From: JANQPA01 sp964628385 | GTDB taxonomy: Bacteria > Bacteroidota > Bacteroidia > Chitinophagales > Saprospiraceae | Length of the DNA stretch: 25,624 bases | Reading direction: 5' to 3' | NCBI GenBank assembly: GCA_964628385.1 | Contig: CAZVOD010000072.1 | Coordinates: 1-25,624 of the forward strand | Part shown: positions 8,063-15,541 of the stretch, in pieces | How positions within the stretch are numbered: position 1 is the first letter of the stretch | How the letters are laid out: each line of letters opens with the position of its first letter | Notes under the pieces: generated by a model | What the model was told of the DNA's origin: nothing | The model's input: the letters and a program-made list of their open reading frames with translations, nothing else | Database searches by the model: none | Program-made: the position numbers and the translations under genes

Positions 8063-8736
8063 TATGATAATTTTAATTGACCAAACCCTGATCCTGTTAA
8101 TTGACCAGCTCCAACTTCCCATGCAAATTGAACTGCTTCTGGAGTACCCATTACAATCACGGGACAAAGGTTTGCCCTTAAAGAAATATTTTTTATAGTT
8201 ACTAGCTTCGTTTTTGCGTTTCTGTAACTTCGATCGAATCCCATGAAAGGAGACAAATGTGAATTTTCAAAGCCCGCTAATTTGAGCTTATACCTGAAAA
8301 TATTAGTAAGTATTTCATCTGATTCTGGATGGTCAAAAGTGATGTGCTCCTTAGGACTGTCTTTTCTATTCTTTCTGATCAGTATTGGACTATTTAATCG
8401 AAATCTATAAATGTTTGAGAATGAAGGGGGAGTAAGTATTTCTAGCTTCCTTACTCGCATTCCATAGCATACTTCTGGAGATTTGTATACTCTATCGATA
8501 ATGCTCAATGCAAGTTCGCTATCATGAAAGCTTATTTCCCAAATTGCTCCCTTTGGAAAAAATAGACCCACATCTTTAATAAGTTTTCCATTTTGCAACC
8601 ATCCGAGAGAATAGAGACTTGTGGTATCATGTAAATCATTATTTCCCATCCATTTATGGAGGCAGCCAATTAACTTGTGCTGATAATTAAAAGGGACAGG
8701 TTCCATATTGGCAGTTAGCTGAAAGTAAATTCTCAT
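8062..8736 (-). CDS. cas6: CRISPR crRNA-processing endoribonuclease Cas6
   Basis: Cas6 cuts the pre-crRNA within each repeat and leaves the ATTGAAAC handle seen in the array. The 224-residue protein starts MRIYFQLTANMEPVPFNYQH, the first beta-strand and helix of the double RRM fold, with candidate catalytic histidines at 20 and 27, and ends with the glycine-rich loop GAGQLTGSGFGQLKL, the hallmark of the family. The ATG at 8736 is preferred; an in-frame TTG at 8757 would add seven residues. It is the first cas gene after the WYL regulator, and its stop overlaps the cas3 start. Confidence 0.93.
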   Translation of the reverse strand: MRIYFQLTANMEPVPFNYQHKLIGCLHKWMGNNDLHDTTSLYSLGWLQNGKLIKDVGLFFPKGAIWEISFHDSELALSIIDRVYKSPEVCYGMRVRKLEILTPPSFSNIYRFRLNSPILIRKNRKDSPKEHITFDHPESDEILTNIFRYKLKLAGFENSHLSPFMGFDRSYRNAKTKLVTIKNISLRANLCPVIVMGTPEAVQFAWEVGAGQLTGSGFGQLKLS

Positions 8737-8773
8737 ATGTTTTGATTTTGATGACAATTTATAACTGAGGGTA

Positions 8774-8796
8774 GGGTGATTTTTACCACCCCCCCC
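8774..8796. promoter_or_regulatory. Dyad and C8/G8 tract between the WYL gene and cas6
   Basis: GGGTGATTTTTACCACCC (8774-8791) carries GGGTG/CACCC arms and runs into a run of eight C (8789-8796; G8 on the transcribed strand). It sits in the 68-base gap upstream of cas6. It may be an operator, a weak stop, or a slippage-prone spacer; none of these is shown. Confidence 0.35.
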
Positions 8797-8804
8797 TAAT
8801 TAGG

Positions 8805-9701
8805 CTAATATTTTTCCAGTATTTTTTGGGCTTCTCGCTTGAGCTTTTCTTTTAAGTTGTTGGGCGACAGGATATTAACGTGACCATGGTTGGCCAGTAA
8901 AAAATTTAGTAAGCCTTTAAAATCGTGGTTTACCTGGCACTGTAGGTCATAGGTATTGGGTTCACTACCGGGAACCAAGTAAGTTAGGGTTTGTGGAAAC
9001 TCTTCAGTCAGCGAATTGTAGGCAAAAACATCCAGGGTCAGGTTGACGACCACCTGGTTATTATTGGCAATGCGAAAAACATCCGTAATTTGTATAACGT
9101 GATGATTATCAAATTGCCAGGCCTGGTCAGTAACACTTACCCGTTCTATTCTCGAGAGCCGATAGTGTCGATTGGCGTTGGTCGCTACATCAAAGGCCTG
9201 TAGCGTGTCAATATCTGCATTCAGGTGAAAGGGTTCTACCAGTCGGTTTCGGATATCATTACTCCGGCTGCGGTAGTTTTCCAGCACGACCTGCTTTTTG
9301 CCATTTCGGGCAGCTGTGAGCTTTTCGATTTTTTCAAGAGCAGGCCGACGCAGGGCTCTGAGCCCCAGTTGCTGAAAGTCGTAAAGACTATCCAACTTTT
9401 TTTTGAGGTAAAGCGCATCTTTATTCGATACATATTTTAGTACCCCATCAATTCTGGCCTTGTCTGCATCCGTAAGCGGTTGTAAAAATTTGAGTTCTCG
9501 AAATTCCTGATTGGGTAAAACTGCATAGCGATTTTGCCTGTCGCTGTCTATTTCTAGCTCTGCTTCCCTGATTGATAGGAAATCTTCTGAAACTGTATCA
9601 ATGGATACATTGAATTCTTGCGCCAGTTGTCTTTTGGTAAACTGGAACGGATACCTCAGCATCTTTAATAGTATTCTGATTACTCTTTCCCTTGGTTTCA
9701 T
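8805..9701 (-). CDS. WYL-domain HTH transcriptional regulator
   Basis: A 298-residue DNA-binding regulator. The N terminus is a winged helix (about 5-62; RQLAQEFNVSIDTVSEDFLSI is the recognition helix-turn-helix). The WYL domain follows at about 130-215 (VVLENYRSRSN, NRLVEPFHL, YRLSRIERVSV), a family known to sense nucleic acids or nucleotides and to control CRISPR and other defence genes. A C-terminal WCX-like segment includes FKGLLNFLLANHGHVNILSP. It is transcribed into cas6 with a 68-base gap, so it is probably the first gene of the cas operon and its own regulator. Whether it represses or activates is not visible. The ATG at 9701 is the first good start. Confidence 0.88.
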   Translation of the reverse strand: MKPRERVIRILLKMLRYPFQFTKRQLAQEFNVSIDTVSEDFLSIREAELEIDSDRQNRYAVLPNQEFRELKFLQPLTDADKARIDGVLKYVSNKDALYLKKKLDSLYDFQQLGLRALRRPALEKIEKLTAARNGKKQVVLENYRSRSNDIRNRLVEPFHLNADIDTLQAFDVATNANRHYRLSRIERVSVTDQAWQFDNHHVIQITDVFRIANNNQVVVNLTLDVFAYNSLTEEFPQTLTYLVPGSEPNTYDLQCQVNHDFKGLLNFLLANHGHVNILSPNNLKEKLKREAQKILEKY

Positions 9702-9721
9702 GAAGGGGGCATTTTGATGGA

Positions 9722-9753
9722 ATAAAAACGGTAAGTGGGGTTATCGTTTTTAT
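9722..9753. promoter_or_regulatory. Operator-like inverted repeat upstream of the WYL gene
   Basis: Arms ATAAAAACGGTAA (9722-9734) and TTATCGTTTTTAT (9741-9753) match at 12 of 13 positions around a 6-base centre. The dyad ends 21 bases upstream of the WYL start codon. Its size and symmetry fit binding by a dimeric winged-helix protein, so autoregulation is the simplest idea. No clear TAnnTTTG promoter was found beside it. The rest of 9702-9960 contains no gene that I can see. Confidence 0.5.
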
Positions 9754-9960
9754 CGCTTTATTAGACAATTTCTAATAATTAACGTAGTCTTTTGGAGAAA
9801 GTTACAAGGAGCGTTGCTAATACTTTAGCTATTGTTGCTTCAATGTAGGGGGGCTGAATCTTCGAGTGAAAAAATTGAGTAAATAGTGGGGCTACTTACA
9901 TTTTAACCTATTTTAATACCGGCGAGGCGAGTCTAATATACTTTTGCAGTATCCAAAATG

Positions 9961-9990
9961 AAAAAAAACTGCCGGACTTTAGCCCGGCAG
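9961..9990 (-). terminator. Intrinsic terminator after the FAD oxidase gene
   Basis: On the minus strand CTGCCGG (9990-9984) pairs with CCGGCAG (9975-9969) around an 8-base loop and is followed directly by eight T (9968-9961). It lies 85 bases after the stop codon of the oxidase gene and separates that group from the WYL-cas operon, which therefore needs its own promoter. Confidence 0.9.
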
Positions 9991-10074
9991 TAAGCTGATC
10001 ACTATAGTTCTTTTTGCCAGCTACTTTTACTTTATTGGCCGCAAAAAGCCCACTACACTATTTCATAGCTTTTG

Positions 10075-11586
10075 TTAAGCCTGTGTGGTCATCCTTCCCA
10101 ATTTTAACTGCTCCGTAAAGATATTATCAAAGGTTCCGGCCGGGTTAAAGCGCTGGAAAGATTGCTCCCAGTGATGGAGGTTGGGGAAGCGCTCCAGAAT
10201 GAGTCCAGGAAATTGCTCCAGCATGTTATTGGCTTTACCCCAGTGTGGGAACGCGCCCATTCTGATGGCAAGATCCTGAAATTCATCCAAAATACGCTTT
10301 CGTTGTGGCGTTTTGGTCAATAATGGCACATCAATATAACAAACCGGCCCCTGGTGCTCTAAAGATAAATAGGCACTGGACTGACTGACAAATCTGAGGC
10401 TTAGCGGTGAAGTGATATACATATTTTCTCGGCTCAATGCAGCCGCCTTTTTAAAAAACTCCTCAGTGACTACTACAAAATCCCTAACCGGATTATTGAT
10501 AGGAATAGCAAATTCGGCACTAAGTGCCTTGTTTTTTATCATTTCCACACCCTGATGCAACACCTTATGGCTTTTGTTAATATACACTTTGTCCTGAATG
10601 CTCCTCATGGCGCTGGTAAGCAATTGCGGCATTTTGCGGGGTTGGTCGTAAAGCGTTTGTAGCGCAATCCACAAACCAATGGGAATGGTACCGCCAATAC
10701 GCCCCAAAAGATTGGGCAAACTTTCGTTAAATGTTCTTCTTTCTGGTTGGGGGATTTCTTCGTGGCGCATGATCATCGCGTGGTAATCATGAATGGACTC
10801 ATCTTCGTAGGGATTGACTAATACCGACATGCCGCGGTACAAGTTATTCCTTTCCGATCTTTCCGTAAAGAAACTGCCAGACTGCAGGCGGTCGCGGACT
10901 TCACTCCAGCGGGTCATGGTTTTGGTTTCCCTTAAATAGTAAGTATCTCTAATATCAATAATAAACGAGTAAATGATACCCATGCAACCTAGACTCAAAA
11001 CAGCACTATTGAAAACATGGTCGTCTTGTATCAGCTCGATACCAGGGTGGTCGTAAGTTTGTGGATCAGTAATGCCCTCCGAGGGCTCTATCCGGTAGGC
11101 TTTGCCCTGGTGAGCCACCAGAACTAATGACCTCACCATACCCGGCGTAGAGGGAAGTGTTATACCGGTACCGTGAGTGCCGGTAGAAATCGCTCCGGCC
11201 AGCGTTTGCTCGTCGATAGCTCCCATATTGATCAACGCCAGTTCTTTGCGCTCCAGAATTTTGTTCAGCCATTCAATGGTGATGCCGGATTCTACTTCTA
11301 AAAGGTGTAGGTCGCCACGGGGTTCCCGGAATGCAGGCTTTAGCCAATCTCTTCTCAATGGCAGGACTAGCCGCATTTCACTGAGGTCAACAATATAATC
11401 AGAGCCTACCGCTACGCTGGAATAAGAATGGCCACTGCCTACTGCTTTGACGCGTTTACCATTGCTTTCGGCTTCCTGAATAATCCGGGATAGTTCTTCC
11501 ATTTTGGTTGGAAAAAAATACTTTTCTGCGCGTAGCTGATAATCTCTTGTAATATTACGCCAGCGCTTATTGGTTCTGACTTTCAT
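10075..11586 (-). CDS. FAD-linked oxidoreductase, D-arabinono/L-gulono-1,4-lactone oxidase family
   Basis: A 503-residue flavoprotein. The N-terminal FAD-binding (PCMH-type) domain has GSGHSYSSVA at 50-59, where the His corresponds to the residue that binds FAD covalently in several family members, and AISTGTHGTG at about 135. The C-terminal ALO domain ends with the hallmark HWGK at 448-451, which lines the active site in sugar-lactone and alditol oxidases. It probably oxidises a sugar lactone or polyol; the true substrate is unknown. No secretion signal is seen. A strong terminator follows. The next gene upstream is 121 bases away, so it may have its own promoter. Confidence 0.88.
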   Translation of the reverse strand: MKVRTNKRWRNITRDYQLRAEKYFFPTKMEELSRIIQEAESNGKRVKAVGSGHSYSSVAVGSDYIVDLSEMRLVLPLRRDWLKPAFREPRGDLHLLEVESGITIEWLNKILERKELALINMGAIDEQTLAGAISTGTHGTGITLPSTPGMVRSLVLVAHQGKAYRIEPSEGITDPQTYDHPGIELIQDDHVFNSAVLSLGCMGIIYSFIIDIRDTYYLRETKTMTRWSEVRDRLQSGSFFTERSERNNLYRGMSVLVNPYEDESIHDYHAMIMRHEEIPQPERRTFNESLPNLLGRIGGTIPIGLWIALQTLYDQPRKMPQLLTSAMRSIQDKVYINKSHKVLHQGVEMIKNKALSAEFAIPINNPVRDFVVVTEEFFKKAAALSRENMYITSPLSLRFVSQSSAYLSLEHQGPVCYIDVPLLTKTPQRKRILDEFQDLAIRMGAFPHWGKANNMLEQFPGLILERFPNLHHWEQSFQRFNPAGTFDNIFTEQLKLGRMTTQA

Positions 11587-11707
11587 AGGGTTTTGGGTTC
11601 GGTGAATAAGTACAACGACACTATAAATTATGATAAATCACTTGCTGTGACAAGTTAAAAGCAAGTATTTTTTCTGGCGAGTGGTATATAGAAGAAAAGA
11701 AACAAGT

Positions 11708-11950
11708 CTATTGCTTAAGCTGTAACCGGATTGGACCTTTGACGCTATTAACATCCACCGGCTGGCCTTTTTGGAGGACGGCTATTTGATTTTGTTGGGC
11801 AAGCGCTCCGGCGATTTGGCGAACCATCGGCATGTACTGCCTCCATTGATCAGGGAAGAGTGCTCGCACGACCTCAGAAGGGCAGAAAGTCTTGCCAGGC
11901 CCCCTTTGCTGAGCAATTTCTAGGATTTTTTCTTCGATCAATTTTTCCAT
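11708..11950 (-). CDS. DUF3253 family small protein
   Basis: An 80-residue protein with the DUF3253 pattern: a helix EKILEIAQQRGPGKTFCPSEV, then RALFPDQWRQYMPMVRQIA, a third helix, and a short beta hairpin IAVLQKGQPVDVN ending GPIRLQL. The fold resembles a winged helix, but no function is known. The start ATG is supported by family length. It sits 92 bases after the thioredoxin-fold gene on the same strand. Confidence 0.8.
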   Translation of the reverse strand: MEKLIEEKILEIAQQRGPGKTFCPSEVVRALFPDQWRQYMPMVRQIAGALAQQNQIAVLQKGQPVDVNSVKGPIRLQLKQ

Positions 11951-12042
11951 AAAAATTAAGAGTATATCTGGATTCTGCCTTTGAAGCCCAAAATGAATAG
12001 CAATGGGTGCTCACTAGGTTGTTTCTGAGTAGAGTAGCGGCG

Positions 12043-12381
12043 CTATGATGTGAAAAAAGCTTCATCCAGCCGCCGCCGTATCTTTTTTTGAGTGAGTAGT
12101 CCATCGTGTTGGTCAACAATTTTACCATTTTTTAAAAATAAAAGATGAGGGTAAAATTCAATTTGCAGTTGTACCTCTGACATATCGTTTTTATGAACAT
12201 CAAATCGATAAAATTCTACACTTTGATGCATCTTGCTGGCTAGGTCTTCAAGGTATAAATCCATGATTAGGCAAGAGCCGGACCAGTTGGTAATCAGGTT
12301 AACAATGACAGGAATTTCTTTACTCTTGTTAAGTACTTCCACTAAGCTACTTCCTTCCAAATTTAGGTAAAATAAGTCCAT
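12043..12381 (-). CDS. Thioredoxin-fold protein lacking the first active-site cysteine
   Basis: A 112-residue protein with the thioredoxin layout: strand VIVNLITNW, active-site loop WSGSC at about 33-37, helix, strand VEFYRFDVHKND, cis-Pro loop FYPHLLFLKNGK, and a final helix. The usual CxxC is reduced to SxxC, so dithiol exchange is not possible; a monothiol, chaperone or peroxidase-like role is an inference. No signal peptide, so it is cytoplasmic. It lies 96 bases after the sigma54 regulator gene on the same strand. Confidence 0.78.
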   Translation of the reverse strand: MDLFYLNLEGSSLVEVLNKSKEIPVIVNLITNWSGSCLIMDLYLEDLASKMHQSVEFYRFDVHKNDMSEVQLQIEFYPHLLFLKNGKIVDQHDGLLTQKKIRRRLDEAFFTS

Positions 12382-12477
12382 GCTCCGGTTAAGTTTAACC
12401 TATAACCAGACCTAAAAATGGATGTTCGCTAAGAAAAATTGAATAGATGTAACAAAACAGTCAATTCCCGGTCAATT

Positions 12478-14961
12478 TTAGTCTTTTTCTATACCCAGTT
12501 TGCGGATTCTGGAAGCGAGGGTCTTGCCATTCATGTCCAGTAACTCTGCGGCACTGTTTTTACCTGTAATTTTCCAGTTGGTTCTTTCCAGTGCTTCCAG
12601 GATATGCATGCGCTGCATTTCTTCGAAGGTAGGAAAATGAGCGGGTTGTCGCTTCTGGTCGGCCATGAGCCTATCAATAACTGGATCAAGGTTGAGCTTA
12701 TCGCCCTTACTCAGGATTAGGGCTCTTTCCACAATATTTTCCAGCTCACGGACATTTCCCGGAAACTCGTAACGGCAAAGGTCTCGCACCGCTCGTTGCG
12801 GTATTTTTACAAGTGGACGTCCTTCCCTTTCGCAATAGATTTTTACAAAGTGCCCCACCAATAATGGAATATCTTCTTTGCGTTCTCTGAGTGGGATATT
12901 ATAGATGGGAAAAACATTGAGGCGATAGTATAAGTCCTCTCTGAATTGGTTTGCTTCTACCATTTCTTCCAGCTTCCTGTTGGTAGCAGCGATAACGCGT
13001 ACATCTATCTTAATCGTTTGCGTACCACCTAATCGCTCAAATTCTCCTTCCTGCAGAACACGCAGTAGTTTGGATTGCAACTCCAATGGCATTTCTCCTA
13101 TTTCATCCAAAAAGATACTGCCTTTGTCGGCCAATTCAAAGCGGCCAATCTTTCTTTTGTAGGCACCGGTAAATGCACCTTTTTCGTGGCCAAAAAGTTC
13201 GCTTTCGATCAGGTGCTCCGGAAGGGCTGCACAGTTTACCTTTACCATGACCTCATCTTCGCGGTCGCTGAGCTTGTGGATAGATCGGGCCAGAAGTTCT
13301 TTTCCCGTCCCTGTTTCTCCCAATATTAGAACAGTAGCCTCCGTTGGAGCTACCTGCCCCATCTGACGCAGTACTGTCTTGTATTTTTCACTGCTGGTAA
13401 TAATATTATTGAGGTTGTATTTTTGAGCTACTTCAGCTCTCAGGTACGCTTTTTCGTCCTGTAATTTTTCCTGAAGGAGCTTGATCTTTTCAAAAGCCTC
13501 TTCCAGCTGCTGTTCTTTCTTCCTCAGTTGTGTGACTTCATTGTAGGTGATGCAAGCGCATTCCGTTTTACCAAAATTAATATAAGTAGTGGTAGCCTGA
13601 GCGGAAATAGTGCTGCCATCTTTCTTTTTGATTTTGTGCTCCCAATGATGGGTATGTTTGCGTTCTCTGAATGTTTCCCAGTTTTTGAAAATATCATATC
13701 CATCATAGATATCTTCAATACGAAGATTTTCTAATTCCGCTTTAGTGTATTCCAGGCGACTGGCGGCGGTATTATTAAAATATAGAAGAGAGCCATCTGC
13801 ATTGACCCACAAAACAATGTCACTAGATTGATTTAATGTATGATAAATGAGATCAATAAACTCTTCCTGGTTTTCCTGAAAGTTGCTTCTCTTGATGAAG
13901 GTACAGCTGTATTCCTGCCCATTGTACTGCAAATGGTTCATTTGCACATTCACATGGGAAAGCTGCCCTCTGGCATCGCTGAGTATGGTTTTGTGTTTGA
14001 ATATTTTACCTTTTTTGAGTTTCACCCAGTTGTTTTTCCACTGATTGTCCGTCAATTGTGGGAAAATATCATGTGCATCCGCACCAATAAGCTGCTCTTT
14101 TTTATACCCTGTGCGGTTGATAACGGCCTCATTGATATACTCAATCTGTCGATCAGAGTTGATCCAAAATATCATTTCAATCGCCTTATCCACCGTAAAT
14201 TGAGACATATACATCTCTTTATTTCTTTGAGAAACGCCGGAGATGTCCTGTAAAATGCCGTAAGCCTTGGCCGTTATACCCTCGGAAGCAGCAGCCATAG
14301 CGTTGACTGTAAGTAATTTTTTGTCTTTTTTTAGCCGTATTTCTAGTTCAAATGAGCCGCCTGCTTCTATGGCTTCATTCAGCTTTTTGAGCAGTTTTTT
14401 GATGGATTCCTTTTCAATAATACCCGACGCCCACCTGAGTGCCTGGAATGGCGATAGGTTTTTTTCTTCTATTTTTTGCCTCAGCAGTTTATTGATCTCC
14501 TTGGTGATAAGAAAACTTTGATTAACAAGGTCGTATTCCCAGCTGCCCACCCTGACCATCTTAGAAGTAAGTGCCAATAAGTCGCGGTATCTATTGGTTT
14601 CGTGAAGATTCTCTATGACATAACAGCATAAATTCCGGCCCGTTACATTGATCATCTGTAAAAAAGAGCGGACAGGATAAAGGATACCGTTAGCAGTGAT
14701 TAATTCTGTATCAATTTCTACAGATTCTCCCTTGGTGAGTCGGGTCCATTTTTTTCTCCAACCTAACAAAGTGTATCTGGGATTAATCTCAAAGATGGAC
14801 ATCTTCTTGAGTTGCCCTACGGTATAACCCAATTCTTCAGCTGCCAATTGATTGGCAGCCTGAATCTTCCCGGAAGCATCAAGTATGATGAGACCACGGT
14901 GAATCAGGTCAAACATTTTGAATTGTGCTGAAAGATTCTTGTTTTGATCCTGTTGGGTCAT
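12478..14961 (-). CDS. PAS-domain sigma54-dependent transcriptional activator
   Basis: An 827-residue enhancer-binding protein without a receiver domain. Four PAS-like segments lie at about 12-120, 130-240, 255-360 and 370-480, then a coiled coil (480-515). The AAA+ domain has Walker A GETGTGKE at 548-555, the sigma54-contacting GAFTGA at 595-600, Walker B around GSIFLDEIGE at 614-623, and FPGNVREL near 733. A Fis-type helix-turn-helix closes the protein (about 783-826). It should remodel RNA polymerase-sigma54 in response to a cytoplasmic small-molecule or redox signal sensed by the PAS domains. No cognate GG-N10-GC promoter was found in the flanking 600 bases, so its targets are unknown. 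Divergent from the glycosidase group. Confidence 0.93.
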   Translation of the reverse strand: MTQQDQNKNLSAQFKMFDLIHRGLIILDASGKIQAANQLAAEELGYTVGQLKKMSIFEINPRYTLLGWRKKWTRLTKGESVEIDTELITANGILYPVRSFLQMINVTGRNLCCYVIENLHETNRYRDLLALTSKMVRVGSWEYDLVNQSFLITKEINKLLRQKIEEKNLSPFQALRWASGIIEKESIKKLLKKLNEAIEAGGSFELEIRLKKDKKLLTVNAMAAASEGITAKAYGILQDISGVSQRNKEMYMSQFTVDKAIEMIFWINSDRQIEYINEAVINRTGYKKEQLIGADAHDIFPQLTDNQWKNNWVKLKKGKIFKHKTILSDARGQLSHVNVQMNHLQYNGQEYSCTFIKRSNFQENQEEFIDLIYHTLNQSSDIVLWVNADGSLLYFNNTAASRLEYTKAELENLRIEDIYDGYDIFKNWETFRERKHTHHWEHKIKKKDGSTISAQATTTYINFGKTECACITYNEVTQLRKKEQQLEEAFEKIKLLQEKLQDEKAYLRAEVAQKYNLNNIITSSEKYKTVLRQMGQVAPTEATVLILGETGTGKELLARSIHKLSDREDEVMVKVNCAALPEHLIESELFGHEKGAFTGAYKRKIGRFELADKGSIFLDEIGEMPLELQSKLLRVLQEGEFERLGGTQTIKIDVRVIAATNRKLEEMVEANQFREDLYYRLNVFPIYNIPLRERKEDIPLLVGHFVKIYCEREGRPLVKIPQRAVRDLCRYEFPGNVRELENIVERALILSKGDKLNLDPVIDRLMADQKRQPAHFPTFEEMQRMHILEALERTNWKITGKNSAAELLDMNGKTLASRIRKLGIEKD

Positions 14962-15155
14962 AGAATTTATTTTTGACCTACTTAATACCTACGAAACAAA
15001 TCTGATATTATAATTTAGAATAAATAACATAGAAATACCACTTGTGTTGTGGATTTCAGACAGCCTAGTAAATAAACTAATAAGCTATTTACTCAGAATC
15101 AATAAATTGAATTTCAATAAAATTACACGGAGTGTATAAGGAGTGTGTAAAGAAA

Positions 15156-15182
15156 ATCCCTGTATATTGAGGTAGCAGGGAT
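15156..15182. repeat. Small hairpin in the divergent intergenic region
   Basis: ATCCCTG (15156-15162) and CAGGGAT (15176-15182) form a perfect 7-bp stem. Just before it, GGAGTGTrTAA occurs twice in tandem (15129-15139 and 15141-15151). Both lie between the sigma54 regulator gene and the broken lipoprotein and could be regulatory. The rest of 14962-15184 is AT-rich with nothing recognisable. Confidence 0.4.
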
Positions 15183-15184
15183 AA

Positions 15185-15463
15185 TACAAACACGCTCTTA
15201 TAATTCTCTCCTTGGCTTTTAGCTGCTCTACGGATTCATTAGAAGACTATCCTACGGCCAGAATGGCTGATGGCCGTATTTGGACTACCCAAAACCTTAG
15301 TGCGGTAGTCGATAGTTCTTGGTGTTATGAGGGTAGCGATGCAAATTGTGAGAAATATGGTCGTCTGTATACCTGGGAAGCTGCACAAAAAGCCTGTGAA
15401 CAATTAGGCCGGGGCAGTAGCAAAAAAGATTTGGCTTTTTCTTGTCGTTGTATCAAAGAATAG
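15185..15463 (+). pseudogene. Remnant of a FISUMP-domain lipoprotein
   Basis: The frame reads YKHALIILSLAFSCSTDS, a lipoprotein signal with lipobox and Cys, then DGRIWTTQNLSAVVDSSWCYEG, NCEKYGRLYTWEAAQKACE. This is the start of the Fibrobacter succinogenes major paralogous (FISUMP) domain found in surface lipoproteins. Two faults are visible: an in-frame stop at 15182 with no ATG before the signal sequence (only a TTG at 15212, inside the hydrophobic core), and loss of the domain after EAAQKAC, where PPGWRLP-like sequence is expected but an unrelated tail ending CIKE follows. The normal domain is about twice as long. A dead fragment is most likely. Confidence 0.75.
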
Positions 15464-15541
15464 TAATTCGTATGCGGCATGGAGTGGGGTAGTAGTATTT
15501 TCTAAAAAATATTATCTTCCTTCTTAAAAGGAAATTGACCC

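Noticed and set aside
8063..8167. N-terminal extension of Cas3 by 35 residues
   Set aside because: It lies wholly inside cas6 in another frame, and the internal ATG forms a TAATG junction with the cas6 stop, the same kind of junction as at cas1-cas2.
13840..14253. 137-residue plus-strand frame
   Set aside because: Antisense to the PAS region of the sigma54 activator, with no recognisable domain.
15214..15226. Sigma54 promoter TTGGC...TGC upstream of the glycosidase genes
   Set aside because: The spacing between GG and GC is 9 instead of the strict 10 bases, and it overlaps the lipoprotein signal sequence.
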